Assembly: GCA_030837935.1 (NCBI GenBank)
Contig: JAUQXU010000159.1
Location: 1 to 22,708 of the forward strand
DNA length: 22,708 nt
Reading direction: 5' to 3'
Source of the DNA: Candidatus Brocadia sp.
GTDB taxonomy: Bacteria > Planctomycetota > Brocadiia > Brocadiales > Brocadiaceae
The notes under the pieces are model-generated. The model was not told the origin of the DNA, searched no databases, and saw only the letters and a list, made by a program, of their open reading frames with translations. A program made the position numbers and the translations under genes. Within the stretch, counting starts at the first letter, position 1; every line of letters begins with the position of its first letter. Shown here one piece after another: positions 1 to 7,131 of the stretch.

Positions 1-451
1 TTTGGTTGATCCTGGTGGATGGTGGTTTAATCAATCCATGAATAACGTCTTGTCCGATTTATCTGTTGCCTCATGGTTCAGGGAAAATTTCTTAAATGTC
101 GGAAGGATCAGCGTAGATGGCTTTATAGAAAACTTTACAAAGATTATTCAGCTTCTCAAGAACAATACCGATGCTCATATCTTGATGTTCAATACCCTCA
201 CGGTGGAACCGGGTAATCCTGCCTATAACTATCAATTTGTGAGAAATTCGCTTGTTATGCGTGCCCGTGAATTTAATCTTGCGCTGGTAGAATTGTCTCG
301 CAATCTTGATTTTTCTATCCTAGATGTAGACCGTGTTCTTAAAAAGGCTGGGGTTAATAATCAAGTGGATTATGCCCATTTTCCTCCGGAACTTTACCCG
401 TTAGTTGCTCAGGAAGCTTATAGAATTATGAAGGACTTAGAGATTTTTTAA
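1..451 (+). CDS. SGNH/GDSL-family hydrolase, C-terminal part (5' end outside window)
   Basis: The frame is open from the first bases to a TAA at 449-451, so the true start lies upstream; the TTG at base 2 is only where the visible frame opens. About 149 residues are visible. Near the end is the Asp-x-x-His pair (D123-Y-A-H126 of the fragment, in a VDYAHFPPE context) followed by a helix. This matches the last conserved block of SGNH hydrolases, which carries the catalytic Asp and His. The preceding ILDVDRVL strand also fits. The nucleophile Ser block and probably the Gly/Asn blocks are missing from view. Family members remove or move acyl groups on sugars and lipids, so O-deacylation or O-acyl transfer on a surface glycan is a reasonable inference from context. 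It ends 30 bases before the next gene and probably shares its transcript. The family assignment rests on the C-terminal block only. Confidence 0.65.
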   Translation, partial: LVDPGGWWFNQSMNNVLSDLSVASWFRENFLNVGRISVDGFIENFTKIIQLLKNNTDAHILMFNTLTVEPGNPAYNYQFVRNSLVMRAREFNLALVELSRNLDFSILDVDRVLKKAGVNNQVDYAHFPPELYPLVAQEAYRIMKDLEIF

Positions 452-481
452 AAAATTCATTCAAGGATAGGGACTCTAACT

Positions 482-2164
482 ATGAAAGGACAAGGCAAAA
501 AAGTTGTGGTGTTCGGGGTCGATGGCGGAACTTACCATGTCATGCGCCCTCTCCTAGAACAAGGATACTTACCCAACCTTGCATCTTTGGCATCGGACGG
601 GGTAGAATCTGGACTGGTATCGACAAACCCCTTTATAACCCCCACAGCATTTACATCATTTATGACTGGTGTAAATCCTGGAAAACATGGGCTGTTTGAC
701 TTCACCTCTAACTCTCACAGGACATATGATAACGGACCTATAGTAAATTCTAACCATATTAAGGTCAAAACCCTTTGGAATTTACTTACGGAATATGGCA
801 AACGCATGAATGTAATCACAGTACCTTTTACTTATCCACCAACGCCACTCAATGGCACAATGCTTTGTCTTGGGAATGTGTCGGAGGGGCGTTTCAGAAG
901 TTATCCACCTGCACTGGCACAAGAAATATTGGATCATATCGGGGGGTATGAACAGCGTTACGTTAAGGTAATAAGAGAACCAAACGGGCCTCCATCAGAG
1001 GCACTATTGGATGAAATTGTTGATATGTGTAACTATCAATTGGAAAAGAGCAAACAAGCCGCCATGTATTTGTTAAAGACCTACCCATGGGATTTTTTCA
1101 TGATGGTTTTTGTTATCACTGACCGCTTTCAACATTATTACTGGCGATATATGGATCCCGGTCATCCTGCATATGAGCCGATCAATGGACAAAAGCGTGG
1201 CAATCTCATAGCTGATTCTTATCGAAAGGCAGATGAAGCTATTGGAGAGATTCTGAAATTAGTACCCAAAGAATCCCATGTGATGGTTATGTCGGATCAC
1301 GGCTTTGGGCCACTCCACTATGTCTTTCATACGAATCGATGGCTTGAAGAACAGGGATTATTGCATTTGCACACAAAGAGAGCAAAATGGATGGTAAGTT
1401 CTCCTTCCATAGAAAAATGTGTAAATAAAGTTGGCCTATCGAAACTTGCCAAAAAGCTTCCTGGAGTAATAAGAAATATTCGCGTACCGGTTATTGCAAG
1501 AAAACCTATTCCGCTTGTGGAAGTGGTCGATTGGAGCAGGACCAAGGCGTATGCAACACGTTGGGGGATAAATATCAATCTTAAGGCTAGGGAACCTTTT
1601 GGGATAGTAGTACCGGGCAGGGATTATGAAAACCTGGTTGAGACCATTATAAAAGGTCTCCGTGAGATAAACGATCCGAAAACTGGAATGTCGTTGTTTG
1701 ATTTGGTAGTACGCAAAGAGGAAATCTACTACGGCCCTTATGTGGATGAAGCTCATGATATACTTATCTCTTCAGGCAATGCAGGACTTAGGAAAGATCC
1801 GGGTGGTCATGCTATATTGAGGGAGATTACGGCAAGAGATTTTGGAAATGGCGAACACAGGAGAGAGGGAATCCTTATATTGAAAGGTCCTCTGATCGAT
1901 TCAGACGGAAAACCGGATAACCCTCAGCTTGAGGATCTGTCACCGACGATATTGTACCTCATGGGCTTACCGGTTCCAGACTACATGGATGGCAAGGTTT
2001 TGACGTCTTGCATTAAGCGAGATGTTTTAGAACGCAACCCTGTGGTCCGCGTATCATCAGTTTCCATTAATCGAGAAGAAACGACATCCGGAGGGATAGA
2101 AATCAGTGTCGAGGATGATATGCTTATCAGACAGCAACTTAAGAGTTTGGGTTATATCGAGTAA
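482..2164 (+). CDS. Alkaline-phosphatase superfamily (type I phosphodiesterase/nucleotide pyrophosphatase-like) protein
   Basis: 560 residues. The N-terminus VVVFGVDGGT gives the first metal-binding Asp (D14). It is followed by TPTAFTSFMTGVNPGKHG (from about residue 53), where the Thr nucleophile of the type I phosphodiesterase fold is expected. Further metal ligands fit at D214/H218 (TDRFQHYYW), D272-H273 (MSDHGFGP) and H459 (GEHRREG). Near the C-terminus LSPTILYLMGLPVPDYMDG is typical of this subfamily. No signal peptide or membrane segment is evident, so it is probably cytoplasmic. Relatives hydrolyse or transfer phospho-groups on nucleotides, lipids or glycans; the substrate here is unknown. 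An AGGGA element ends 8 bases before the ATG and supports this start. It lies between the SGNH tail and a PIG-L deacetylase, suggesting glycan or lipid modification. Family is near certain; specific role is not. Confidence 0.9.
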   Translation: MKGQGKKVVVFGVDGGTYHVMRPLLEQGYLPNLASLASDGVESGLVSTNPFITPTAFTSFMTGVNPGKHGLFDFTSNSHRTYDNGPIVNSNHIKVKTLWNLLTEYGKRMNVITVPFTYPPTPLNGTMLCLGNVSEGRFRSYPPALAQEILDHIGGYEQRYVKVIREPNGPPSEALLDEIVDMCNYQLEKSKQAAMYLLKTYPWDFFMMVFVITDRFQHYYWRYMDPGHPAYEPINGQKRGNLIADSYRKADEAIGEILKLVPKESHVMVMSDHGFGPLHYVFHTNRWLEEQGLLHLHTKRAKWMVSSPSIEKCVNKVGLSKLAKKLPGVIRNIRVPVIARKPIPLVEVVDWSRTKAYATRWGININLKAREPFGIVVPGRDYENLVETIIKGLREINDPKTGMSLFDLVVRKEEIYYGPYVDEAHDILISSGNAGLRKDPGGHAILREITARDFGNGEHRREGILILKGPLIDSDGKPDNPQLEDLSPTILYLMGLPVPDYMDGKVLTSCIKRDVLERNPVVRVSSVSINREETTSGGIEISVEDDMLIRQQLKSLGYIE

Positions 2165-2193
2165 AAAATATTTCAAGTTATTTGTGATTATTC

Positions 2194-2198
2194 AGGAG
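2194..2198 (+). promoter_or_regulatory. Ribosome binding site for the PIG-L gene
   Basis: AGGAG lies 11 bases before the ATG at 2210 and 14 before the ATG at 2213. It supports a start at one of these two adjacent ATGs. Confidence 0.6.
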
Positions 2199-2209
2199 AT
2201 ATAATATAA

Positions 2210-3040
2210 ATGATGTCTGTGCGGCAGATTGTGCGTCCCATTGCTCGCCGACTTCTGCCTCCACGAATGAAAGAGGTGATACGGCTTTATCGAAAACTAG
2301 ATGCTACGCTAGATATTCCCGAGCTGCTGGAAATTCCTCCAGGCAACCGCGTATTGGTATTGGCTCCGCATATGGACGATGAGGTGATCGGCTGCGGTGG
2401 TACATTGGCGAAGCATGTCAATAAAGGGTGTGAAGTTACCGTGGCAATTCTGACGGACGGCAGCCTTGGTGACCCGGTATCAGAGGCTTCGCAGTTGCAG
2501 AAAACTGCAAGGTCTGAAGCACGCACTAAATTGAGTGAACTGCGAAAAAATGAGTCACGCGCGGCGGCAAAGTGTCTTGGGGTACAAGATATCAGGTTCC
2601 TCGACTTTCCTGACGGCAGTTTAGGGAATGCACTTGGCGCCCGTGAAGCAGTGGCGGCGTTGATTGCTGACCGACAACCGGATGTGTTATACGTTCCTTT
2701 TATTACAGAACGGCATAAGGATCACCGTGCAACAGCAGAACTGGCAGTTGCACTGGCATCGAACTTACCCGATCTTCTGGTTGTGAGTTACGAGGTTTGG
2801 AATCCGCTGCATGCCACCTTGATGATAGATATCACAGCTCAGATAGACCAGAAACATGAGGCGCTGAACTGTTTCTCCAGTCAATTACGACATAATGATT
2901 ATCGACATACAACCCTGGGGTTGAATGCATTTTGGTCTCTGTACCATTTAAATGGCCGTGGGTTTGCCGAGGCCTTTTTTGCGGTACCGGTTCGGATATT
3001 CGCTGATATAGCAGCGGCGGTCTGGGGATGGCGTACCTGA
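2210..3040 (+). CDS. PIG-L family deacetylase (LmbE-like)
   Basis: 276 residues. The zinc-binding motif of the PIG-L/LmbE fold is clear: APHMDDEVIGCGGT with H54, D56, D57 and E58, then H169-K-D171-H172 in ERHKDHRATAE. H54, D57 and H172 are the expected Zn ligands and D56 the general base. Family members remove the N-acetyl group from GlcNAc-containing lipids or glycans (GlcNAc-PI, GlcNAc-inositol, bacillithiol precursors) and many sit in polysaccharide clusters. The first 40 residues are basic. No signal peptide is seen. An AGGAG element at 2194-2198 lies 11 bases before the ATG; a second ATG follows immediately at 2213. Base composition is richer in G+C than several neighbours (positions 2221-2280 contain 34 G/C of 60), suggesting a different recent history. 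The product may be re-acylated by the GNAT at 4621 (inference). Confidence 0.92.
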   Translation: MMSVRQIVRPIARRLLPPRMKEVIRLYRKLDATLDIPELLEIPPGNRVLVLAPHMDDEVIGCGGTLAKHVNKGCEVTVAILTDGSLGDPVSEASQLQKTARSEARTKLSELRKNESRAAAKCLGVQDIRFLDFPDGSLGNALGAREAVAALIADRQPDVLYVPFITERHKDHRATAELAVALASNLPDLLVVSYEVWNPLHATLMIDITAQIDQKHEALNCFSSQLRHNDYRHTTLGLNAFWSLYHLNGRGFAEAFFAVPVRIFADIAAAVWGWRT

Positions 3041-3105
3041 GGCATGTTTAAAATTATTCCTGATGTGATAATTCTCTAGCTTATTTTATTGCAAGTTCTT
3101 AAAAA

Positions 3106-3123
3106 GCAAAATGTGTTTTTTGC
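3106..3123 (+). other. Weak AT-rich inverted repeat before the radical SAM start
   Basis: GCAAAA (3106-3111) can pair with TTTTGC (3118-3123) around a 6-base loop, just 5' of the AAGGG-TTG initiation region. Three TGCAAG copies (3090, 3121, 3129) occupy the same 45 bases. The stem is too weak and lacks a trailing T-run, so I do not call it a terminator. Confidence 0.2.
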
Positions 3124-3138
3124 AAGGGTGCAAGATAC

Positions 3139-4605
3139 TTGGAAAACAAAAATACTGTCATTCTGATATATCCTCGTCTGGTGGAGGGTGAGCAATCCGG
3201 GAAAGCCCCTCCTCCTCTTTCTCTGCTTTCTCTCTGCAGTTCTTTGAAGGAACGGGGGAAAGATGTAAAACTATATGATTTACGAAGCTACGACAACTAT
3301 GAAACATTGCTAAAATCCATTTCTAAGTCTCCCGTCTGCTTCGGTTTGAGCGCCATGATTAGCTATCAGATCAGAGACGGTATCCATTTTTCAGAAGCAG
3401 TTCATAAAATCTTTCCCGGAGTCCCGGTGGTTTGGGGAGGATGGTTTCCAACTATTTTGCCAGATATCGCTATAAGCCACCCGACAATTGATATCCTGGT
3501 AAAGGGTCAAGGTGAGGTGAGTTTTGTAGAATTGGTGGAAGCTTTATCCACAGGCGGAGATCTGGCCGAAATAAAAGGGATCACGTATAAAAAGAACGGC
3601 AAGGTATTCAATAATCCACCGAGAAATCCGGTCGATTTAAATTCCCTGCCATCGGTTGATTACAGCCTTGTCGACATTTCCCGCTCTACGATGGGTGACA
3701 GGTTTATCAACTATATTTCAAGTACTGGATGCCCGCATCGCTGCAAATTCTGTAATGTTCAAACCGTTTTCGGCCAAAAGTGGATGGCCCTTGCCGCATT
3801 GCGTGTAGTGAATGATATCGAAATGTTGATAAAAAACTACCAGGTAAAGATGCTGGAATTTTATGATGATAATTTGTTCGTTAACATACAGCGGTTACGT
3901 GATATTATGAATGGCTTTGTAGAAAAGAAGCTCGATATTCGGTGGGTCGCCAATGTTAGAGTAAATCAATTTCTACGCTTAACTGAAGAAGATATAAGGT
4001 TAATCCGACGCGCCGGCTGCCATACTCTGACCTTCGGTGCCGAATCAGGAAACCAAAAAACCCTCGATTTTCTCCAGAAGGATATAAAAATAGAGGAAAT
4101 AAAAGAGGTGGCCGAGCGGTTGCGTAATAATGATATTGTAGCCAGATACAATTTTATGGTGGGAATACCGGGAGAGACACCAGCCGATTTTCAGTCGACG
4201 CTTAAATTTATCCTAACGTTAAAAGAAATCCATCCCGGGTTGGAAATTGTTTTCTATTATTATATGCCTATACCCGAGTCCAAATTAAAGTATGAAGATA
4301 TAAAAATGGGATTCAAGCAACCTGACACTTTTGAAGGATGGAGCAGATGTATCATGGGTGATGTCACAAAGCCATGGATTTACCGAATCGACAAATCGAT
4401 AATGGAAGATAAACGTGAAAAATTCAAATGTATGAGTTTTTATTTTTGGAAAGGGTACCTCTTGAATGACCCTGTTGTCGGCTTTACTCTACGACGTTTT
4501 AAAATGATAACAATAAAGGTTTTGAGTCGTCTTCGTGTCCAAACTGGTATCTATATCTTCCCGTTAGAGTGGAAATTATTTTGCCGACGCCATAAAAGTC
4601 ACTGA
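3139..4605 (+). CDS. B12-binding domain radical SAM protein (class B type)
   Basis: 488 residues with the BchE-like layout. The N-terminal cobalamin-binding Rossmann domain covers about residues 1-150 (VILIYPRL, then VPVVWGGWFPT and ILVKGQGEVSFVELVEAL). The radical SAM domain starts with the [4Fe-4S] motif C198-P-H-R-C202-K-F-C205. Downstream radical SAM barrel motifs include LEFYDDNLF, the FGAESG segment and NFMVGIPGET. These enzymes do radical methylations or rearrangements using SAM, often with methylcobalamin; the substrate is not predictable, but glycan-cluster members probably act on lipids or sugars. The start is TTG at 3139, with AAGGG about 10 bases upstream. No internal ATG precedes the B12 domain, so this non-ATG start seems right. 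The C-terminal 60 residues are basic and aromatic. It is separated from PIG-L by 98 bases. Confidence 0.9.
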   Translation: MENKNTVILIYPRLVEGEQSGKAPPPLSLLSLCSSLKERGKDVKLYDLRSYDNYETLLKSISKSPVCFGLSAMISYQIRDGIHFSEAVHKIFPGVPVVWGGWFPTILPDIAISHPTIDILVKGQGEVSFVELVEALSTGGDLAEIKGITYKKNGKVFNNPPRNPVDLNSLPSVDYSLVDISRSTMGDRFINYISSTGCPHRCKFCNVQTVFGQKWMALAALRVVNDIEMLIKNYQVKMLEFYDDNLFVNIQRLRDIMNGFVEKKLDIRWVANVRVNQFLRLTEEDIRLIRRAGCHTLTFGAESGNQKTLDFLQKDIKIEEIKEVAERLRNNDIVARYNFMVGIPGETPADFQSTLKFILTLKEIHPGLEIVFYYYMPIPESKLKYEDIKMGFKQPDTFEGWSRCIMGDVTKPWIYRIDKSIMEDKREKFKCMSFYFWKGYLLNDPVVGFTLRRFKMITIKVLSRLRVQTGIYIFPLEWKLFCRRHKSH

Positions 4606-4620
4606 TCGTTTTGGAAATAC

Positions 4621-5760
4621 ATGGGAAATAGAGAGAATAGAGATGAAACATCTATAACATTTACTCCGCCCGATGCTGGAACAGAGTTGCCTCCGTTTAT
4701 TGTACGGGCTTATCGGCCGGGCGATGCAACCGAGGCTTTACGGCTATTAGAAGAATGCTTTCCCGGACGCCGAGATCTTGATGAGTGGATCTGGAAATTT
4801 GAGCGGACTGCGACCAACCGACTGATTTCCTTCCCTGTAGCCGAGTCAGGTGGACGCTTGGTGGGGATATACCCCGGCTGGATACTCCGATTGCAGATGG
4901 ATGAGATGGTGGGCCTCGTAATGCAGCCTCAGGATGTATGTATTCACCCGAACTACCGCGGTGGAGTGATACTACGAGCGATATTACGAAGTAATAAGGC
5001 TATCTCACGTGCGGCTAACATTCAATTTCTTTTCGGCTTTCCAACCGCTGAACACTTTAAAGCCGGAGTGAGGATGCTGGGTTATATGGAGTTGTTTCGG
5101 CTTATGGTTTGGCGTCGGCCATTGACCCGAGGTTTACGTATACAGGAAAGACTCCATTCCAATTTAGCGCGTCGGATATCTTATACACTTGGTTCAATCC
5201 TTCATGAATTCTTTTTTTCTTGGCGGAAACCTGTGTCTGCAAAAGCAATACAGGTAACGGAACTTCATCGGTTTGACGAGTCGGTAAACCGGATTTGGGA
5301 ACGAGTCAAATCCCAGGTGCGCTTTGCTTTTGTAAAGGATGCTGCTTACCTCACCTGGCGTTACCTGGACAGACCTGGACAGATGTTCAAGATATTGGGA
5401 GCCACACAGAATGGTCGGATGGATGGGTATTGCGTCTTCCGGGACACTCTCGTGCGTCCTGACGGTACGCGTATTGGTGTCCTGGTGGACTTGATGGCAA
5501 CAGACGCAGAAAGCGCTCGCAAGCTTGTGGAGACAGCGCTCGCAAAGATGCGGGCAGCGCGCTGTGGTTATGTTATTGCGCTGGCTCATCCGTCTATGAT
5601 TACAGCGCCGATTTTGACTAACACCGGATTCTATCCTGATCCGCATGAAGAGACGATTATTGTTAGTATCAAACCATATGCTGCCAACCTCGACATTCAG
5701 GCACTTCAACAACCAGCAAATTGGCTACTGGCATACGGAGACACAGACCATGTGGGCTGA
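4621..5760 (+). CDS. GNAT-family N-acyltransferase of a polysaccharide locus
   Basis: 379 residues. After a 28-residue polar leader, a GNAT fold begins (IVRAYRPGDATEALRLLEECF), with VVAESGG-type strands and QDVCIHPNYRGG near residues 101-112. This is the beta4-acetyl-CoA pyrophosphate-loop region, with the R-x-G core (YRGG) of the R/Q-x-x-G-x-G/A motif. FLFGFPTAEHFKAGVRMLGY follows. The second half (LVDLMATDAESARKLVETAL, GYVIALAHPS) reads like a second GNAT-type repeat. The C-terminus ends NWLLAYGDTDHVG, a tail seen in GNAT proteins of glycan clusters. Likely role: transfer of an acetyl or other acyl group to an amino sugar in the cytoplasm. It could act after the PIG-L deacetylase (inference). 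Composition is GC-richer than flanking glycosyltransferases (4921-4980 has 32 G/C of 60). The stop is followed at once by a relic of a similar C-terminus. Confidence 0.8.
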   Translation: MGNRENRDETSITFTPPDAGTELPPFIVRAYRPGDATEALRLLEECFPGRRDLDEWIWKFERTATNRLISFPVAESGGRLVGIYPGWILRLQMDEMVGLVMQPQDVCIHPNYRGGVILRAILRSNKAISRAANIQFLFGFPTAEHFKAGVRMLGYMELFRLMVWRRPLTRGLRIQERLHSNLARRISYTLGSILHEFFFSWRKPVSAKAIQVTELHRFDESVNRIWERVKSQVRFAFVKDAAYLTWRYLDRPGQMFKILGATQNGRMDGYCVFRDTLVRPDGTRIGVLVDLMATDAESARKLVETALAKMRAARCGYVIALAHPSMITAPILTNTGFYPDPHEETIIVSIKPYAANLDIQALQQPANWLLAYGDTDHVG

Positions 5761-5899
5761 AAACGCCATGAACTTGCTGCCCTGGCACACTATCTTCTTC
5801 ACACAAAAAGTAAAGGATAAGTCGTTACCTATTAATAGAAGCCAGATTATGAGGGAGAAAAACTGGCATCTCACTTATGGTGATACGGATGGGTTCTGA
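5750..5899 (+). pseudogene. Relic or mini-ORF: second copy of a GNAT C-terminal tail
   Basis: A short frame (ATG 5750, TGA 5897-5899, 49 codons) overlaps the last 11 bases of the GNAT gene in another frame. Its product ends NWHLTYGDTDGF, while the GNAT protein ends NWLLAYGDTDHVG. Upstream residues also align (PWHTIFFTQK against HEETIIVSIK). This looks like the last 45 or so codons of a second GNAT gene left by deletion or recombination. The alternative is a genuinely translated small peptide, but no catalytic part of the domain is present. The next gene starts 2 bases after its stop. The similarity was judged by eye. Confidence 0.5.
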
Positions 5900-5901
5900 G
5901 A

Positions 5902-7131
5902 TTGAAGATCATTCATATCAATGAGTACTATTGTAATTTTGGTGGAACGGAAAAATATCTGTTGAATATTTGCAAAGCCCTTGAGGAGATGGGCAATGAA
6001 ATCATCATAATTTCTTCTTCTGAGAAAGAAGCAATACATGTTCCAGGAAGAAAGGAATATTTTGTAAAATGCTCTTACGGGTTAAAAAGTAGTCTAAAGA
6101 TAAAGGGTTTATTTAAAGAGATACTAAAAAAAGAAAATCCCGATATTGTACATCTGCATAATACTCAATATTTTTTAAGTCCGTTCATTTTAAACTATCT
6201 TCTAAAAGTAATACCTATTGTTAAAACTGTTCATGATATCCGTCTATTTTGCCCAAGTTTCTGTTGGAAGGTGATACCCGCCTTTGATGAGATATGTAAT
6301 TACCCAATGGGGTTGCAGTGTTTTAGAAATAATTGTTATCCTTTTCATCCAGAGAAGAAAGGGTTTTTATGGAATCTCCATAAATTCTTGCTCATGACCT
6401 ATGAATTACAAATTTTAAAAAAGATAAACAGGATAATAGCTCCGAGTTCTTATATTGGTGAACAACTTATCAGGAATGGTTTTCTGAAAGAATGCATCAC
6501 AATTATACCTCATTATACTGATAAAGCCGCAATTCAAGAAAAAGAGACAAAAGATAGGATTAAAAAAAAGATTCTCTACGTTGGAAGATTTAATAGTATT
6601 AAAGGCATTCTACAATTCATAGAAAGTCTGAGCCTTGTAAAAACGCAGGATTGGATGGCCGAGATTGTAGGAGAAGGAGAATTACAAGAAGATGCTTCAA
6701 GACTTGTTGGAAAACTTGGACTGAATGAACGGGTTCATTTTCTTGGCAATTTATCAGGTGGGGAGTTAAATAAACTCTACGCAGACTGCCGTATAATAGT
6801 TATGTCATCAATGGTTCCAGAATCGTTTGGTTTAGTTGGAATCGAAGCCATGGCATTTGGTAAACCAGTAGTGGCATTTGATTCAGGTGGAATAAACGAG
6901 TGGCTTATAGATGGGGAGACAGGGTTCCTTGTTAAACGAGGAGACGTAAAAGGACTCTCCTTACGTATCAATCAATTACTGGAAGACGTTTCCCTGGCTA
7001 AGAGGATGGGACTTGAAGGCCAGAGACAGGTAAACGAGCACTATCGCAAAGAGACGCACCTTAAAAGACTTCTTACGATTTATGAAGAAGTAATACAAAA
7101 TAAGAAGACAGAAAGGCAGTCGAAAAAATGA
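5902..7131 (+). CDS. Glycosyltransferase family 4 (GT-B fold)
   Basis: 409 residues. The N-terminal Rossmann half starts MKIIHINEYYCNFGGTEKYL, the glycine-rich acceptor-side loop of GT4 enzymes, and continues to PDIVHLHNT and VKTVHDIRLFCP. The C-terminal donor half starts at KKILYVGRFNSIKG and carries the E-x7-E retaining-enzyme motif (E307 in PESFGLVG, E315 in IEAMAFGKPVV), then GETGFLV. It transfers a sugar from a nucleotide donor to a growing glycan on the cytoplasmic side; donor and acceptor are unknown. A cysteine-rich stretch near residues 110-145 (RLFCPSFCW, CNYPMGLQCFRNNCYP) is typical of a GT4 subset. The start is TTG at 5902; no ATG gives the full N-terminal strand. The 3' end overlaps the next gene by 4 bases (ATGA), implying translational coupling. 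AT-rich (6061-6120 has 17 G/C of 60). Confidence 0.93.
   Translation: MKIIHINEYYCNFGGTEKYLLNICKALEEMGNEIIIISSSEKEAIHVPGRKEYFVKCSYGLKSSLKIKGLFKEILKKENPDIVHLHNTQYFLSPFILNYLLKVIPIVKTVHDIRLFCPSFCWKVIPAFDEICNYPMGLQCFRNNCYPFHPEKKGFLWNLHKFLLMTYELQILKKINRIIAPSSYIGEQLIRNGFLKECITIIPHYTDKAAIQEKETKDRIKKKILYVGRFNSIKGILQFIESLSLVKTQDWMAEIVGEGELQEDASRLVGKLGLNERVHFLGNLSGGELNKLYADCRIIVMSSMVPESFGLVGIEAMAFGKPVVAFDSGGINEWLIDGETGFLVKRGDVKGLSLRINQLLEDVSLAKRMGLEGQRQVNEHYRKETHLKRLLTIYEEVIQNKKTERQSKK

Noticed and set aside
3106..3123. Rho-independent terminator after the PIG-L gene
   Set aside because: The stem is six AT-rich pairs and no T-run follows it on the + strand; the next gene starts 16 bases later.
5194..5712. 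Antisense open frame of 172 codons opposite the GNAT gene
   Set aside because: It lies fully inside a well-supported GNAT coding sequence, is Cys/His/Arg-rich in the manner of a shadow frame, and shows no recognisable domain.
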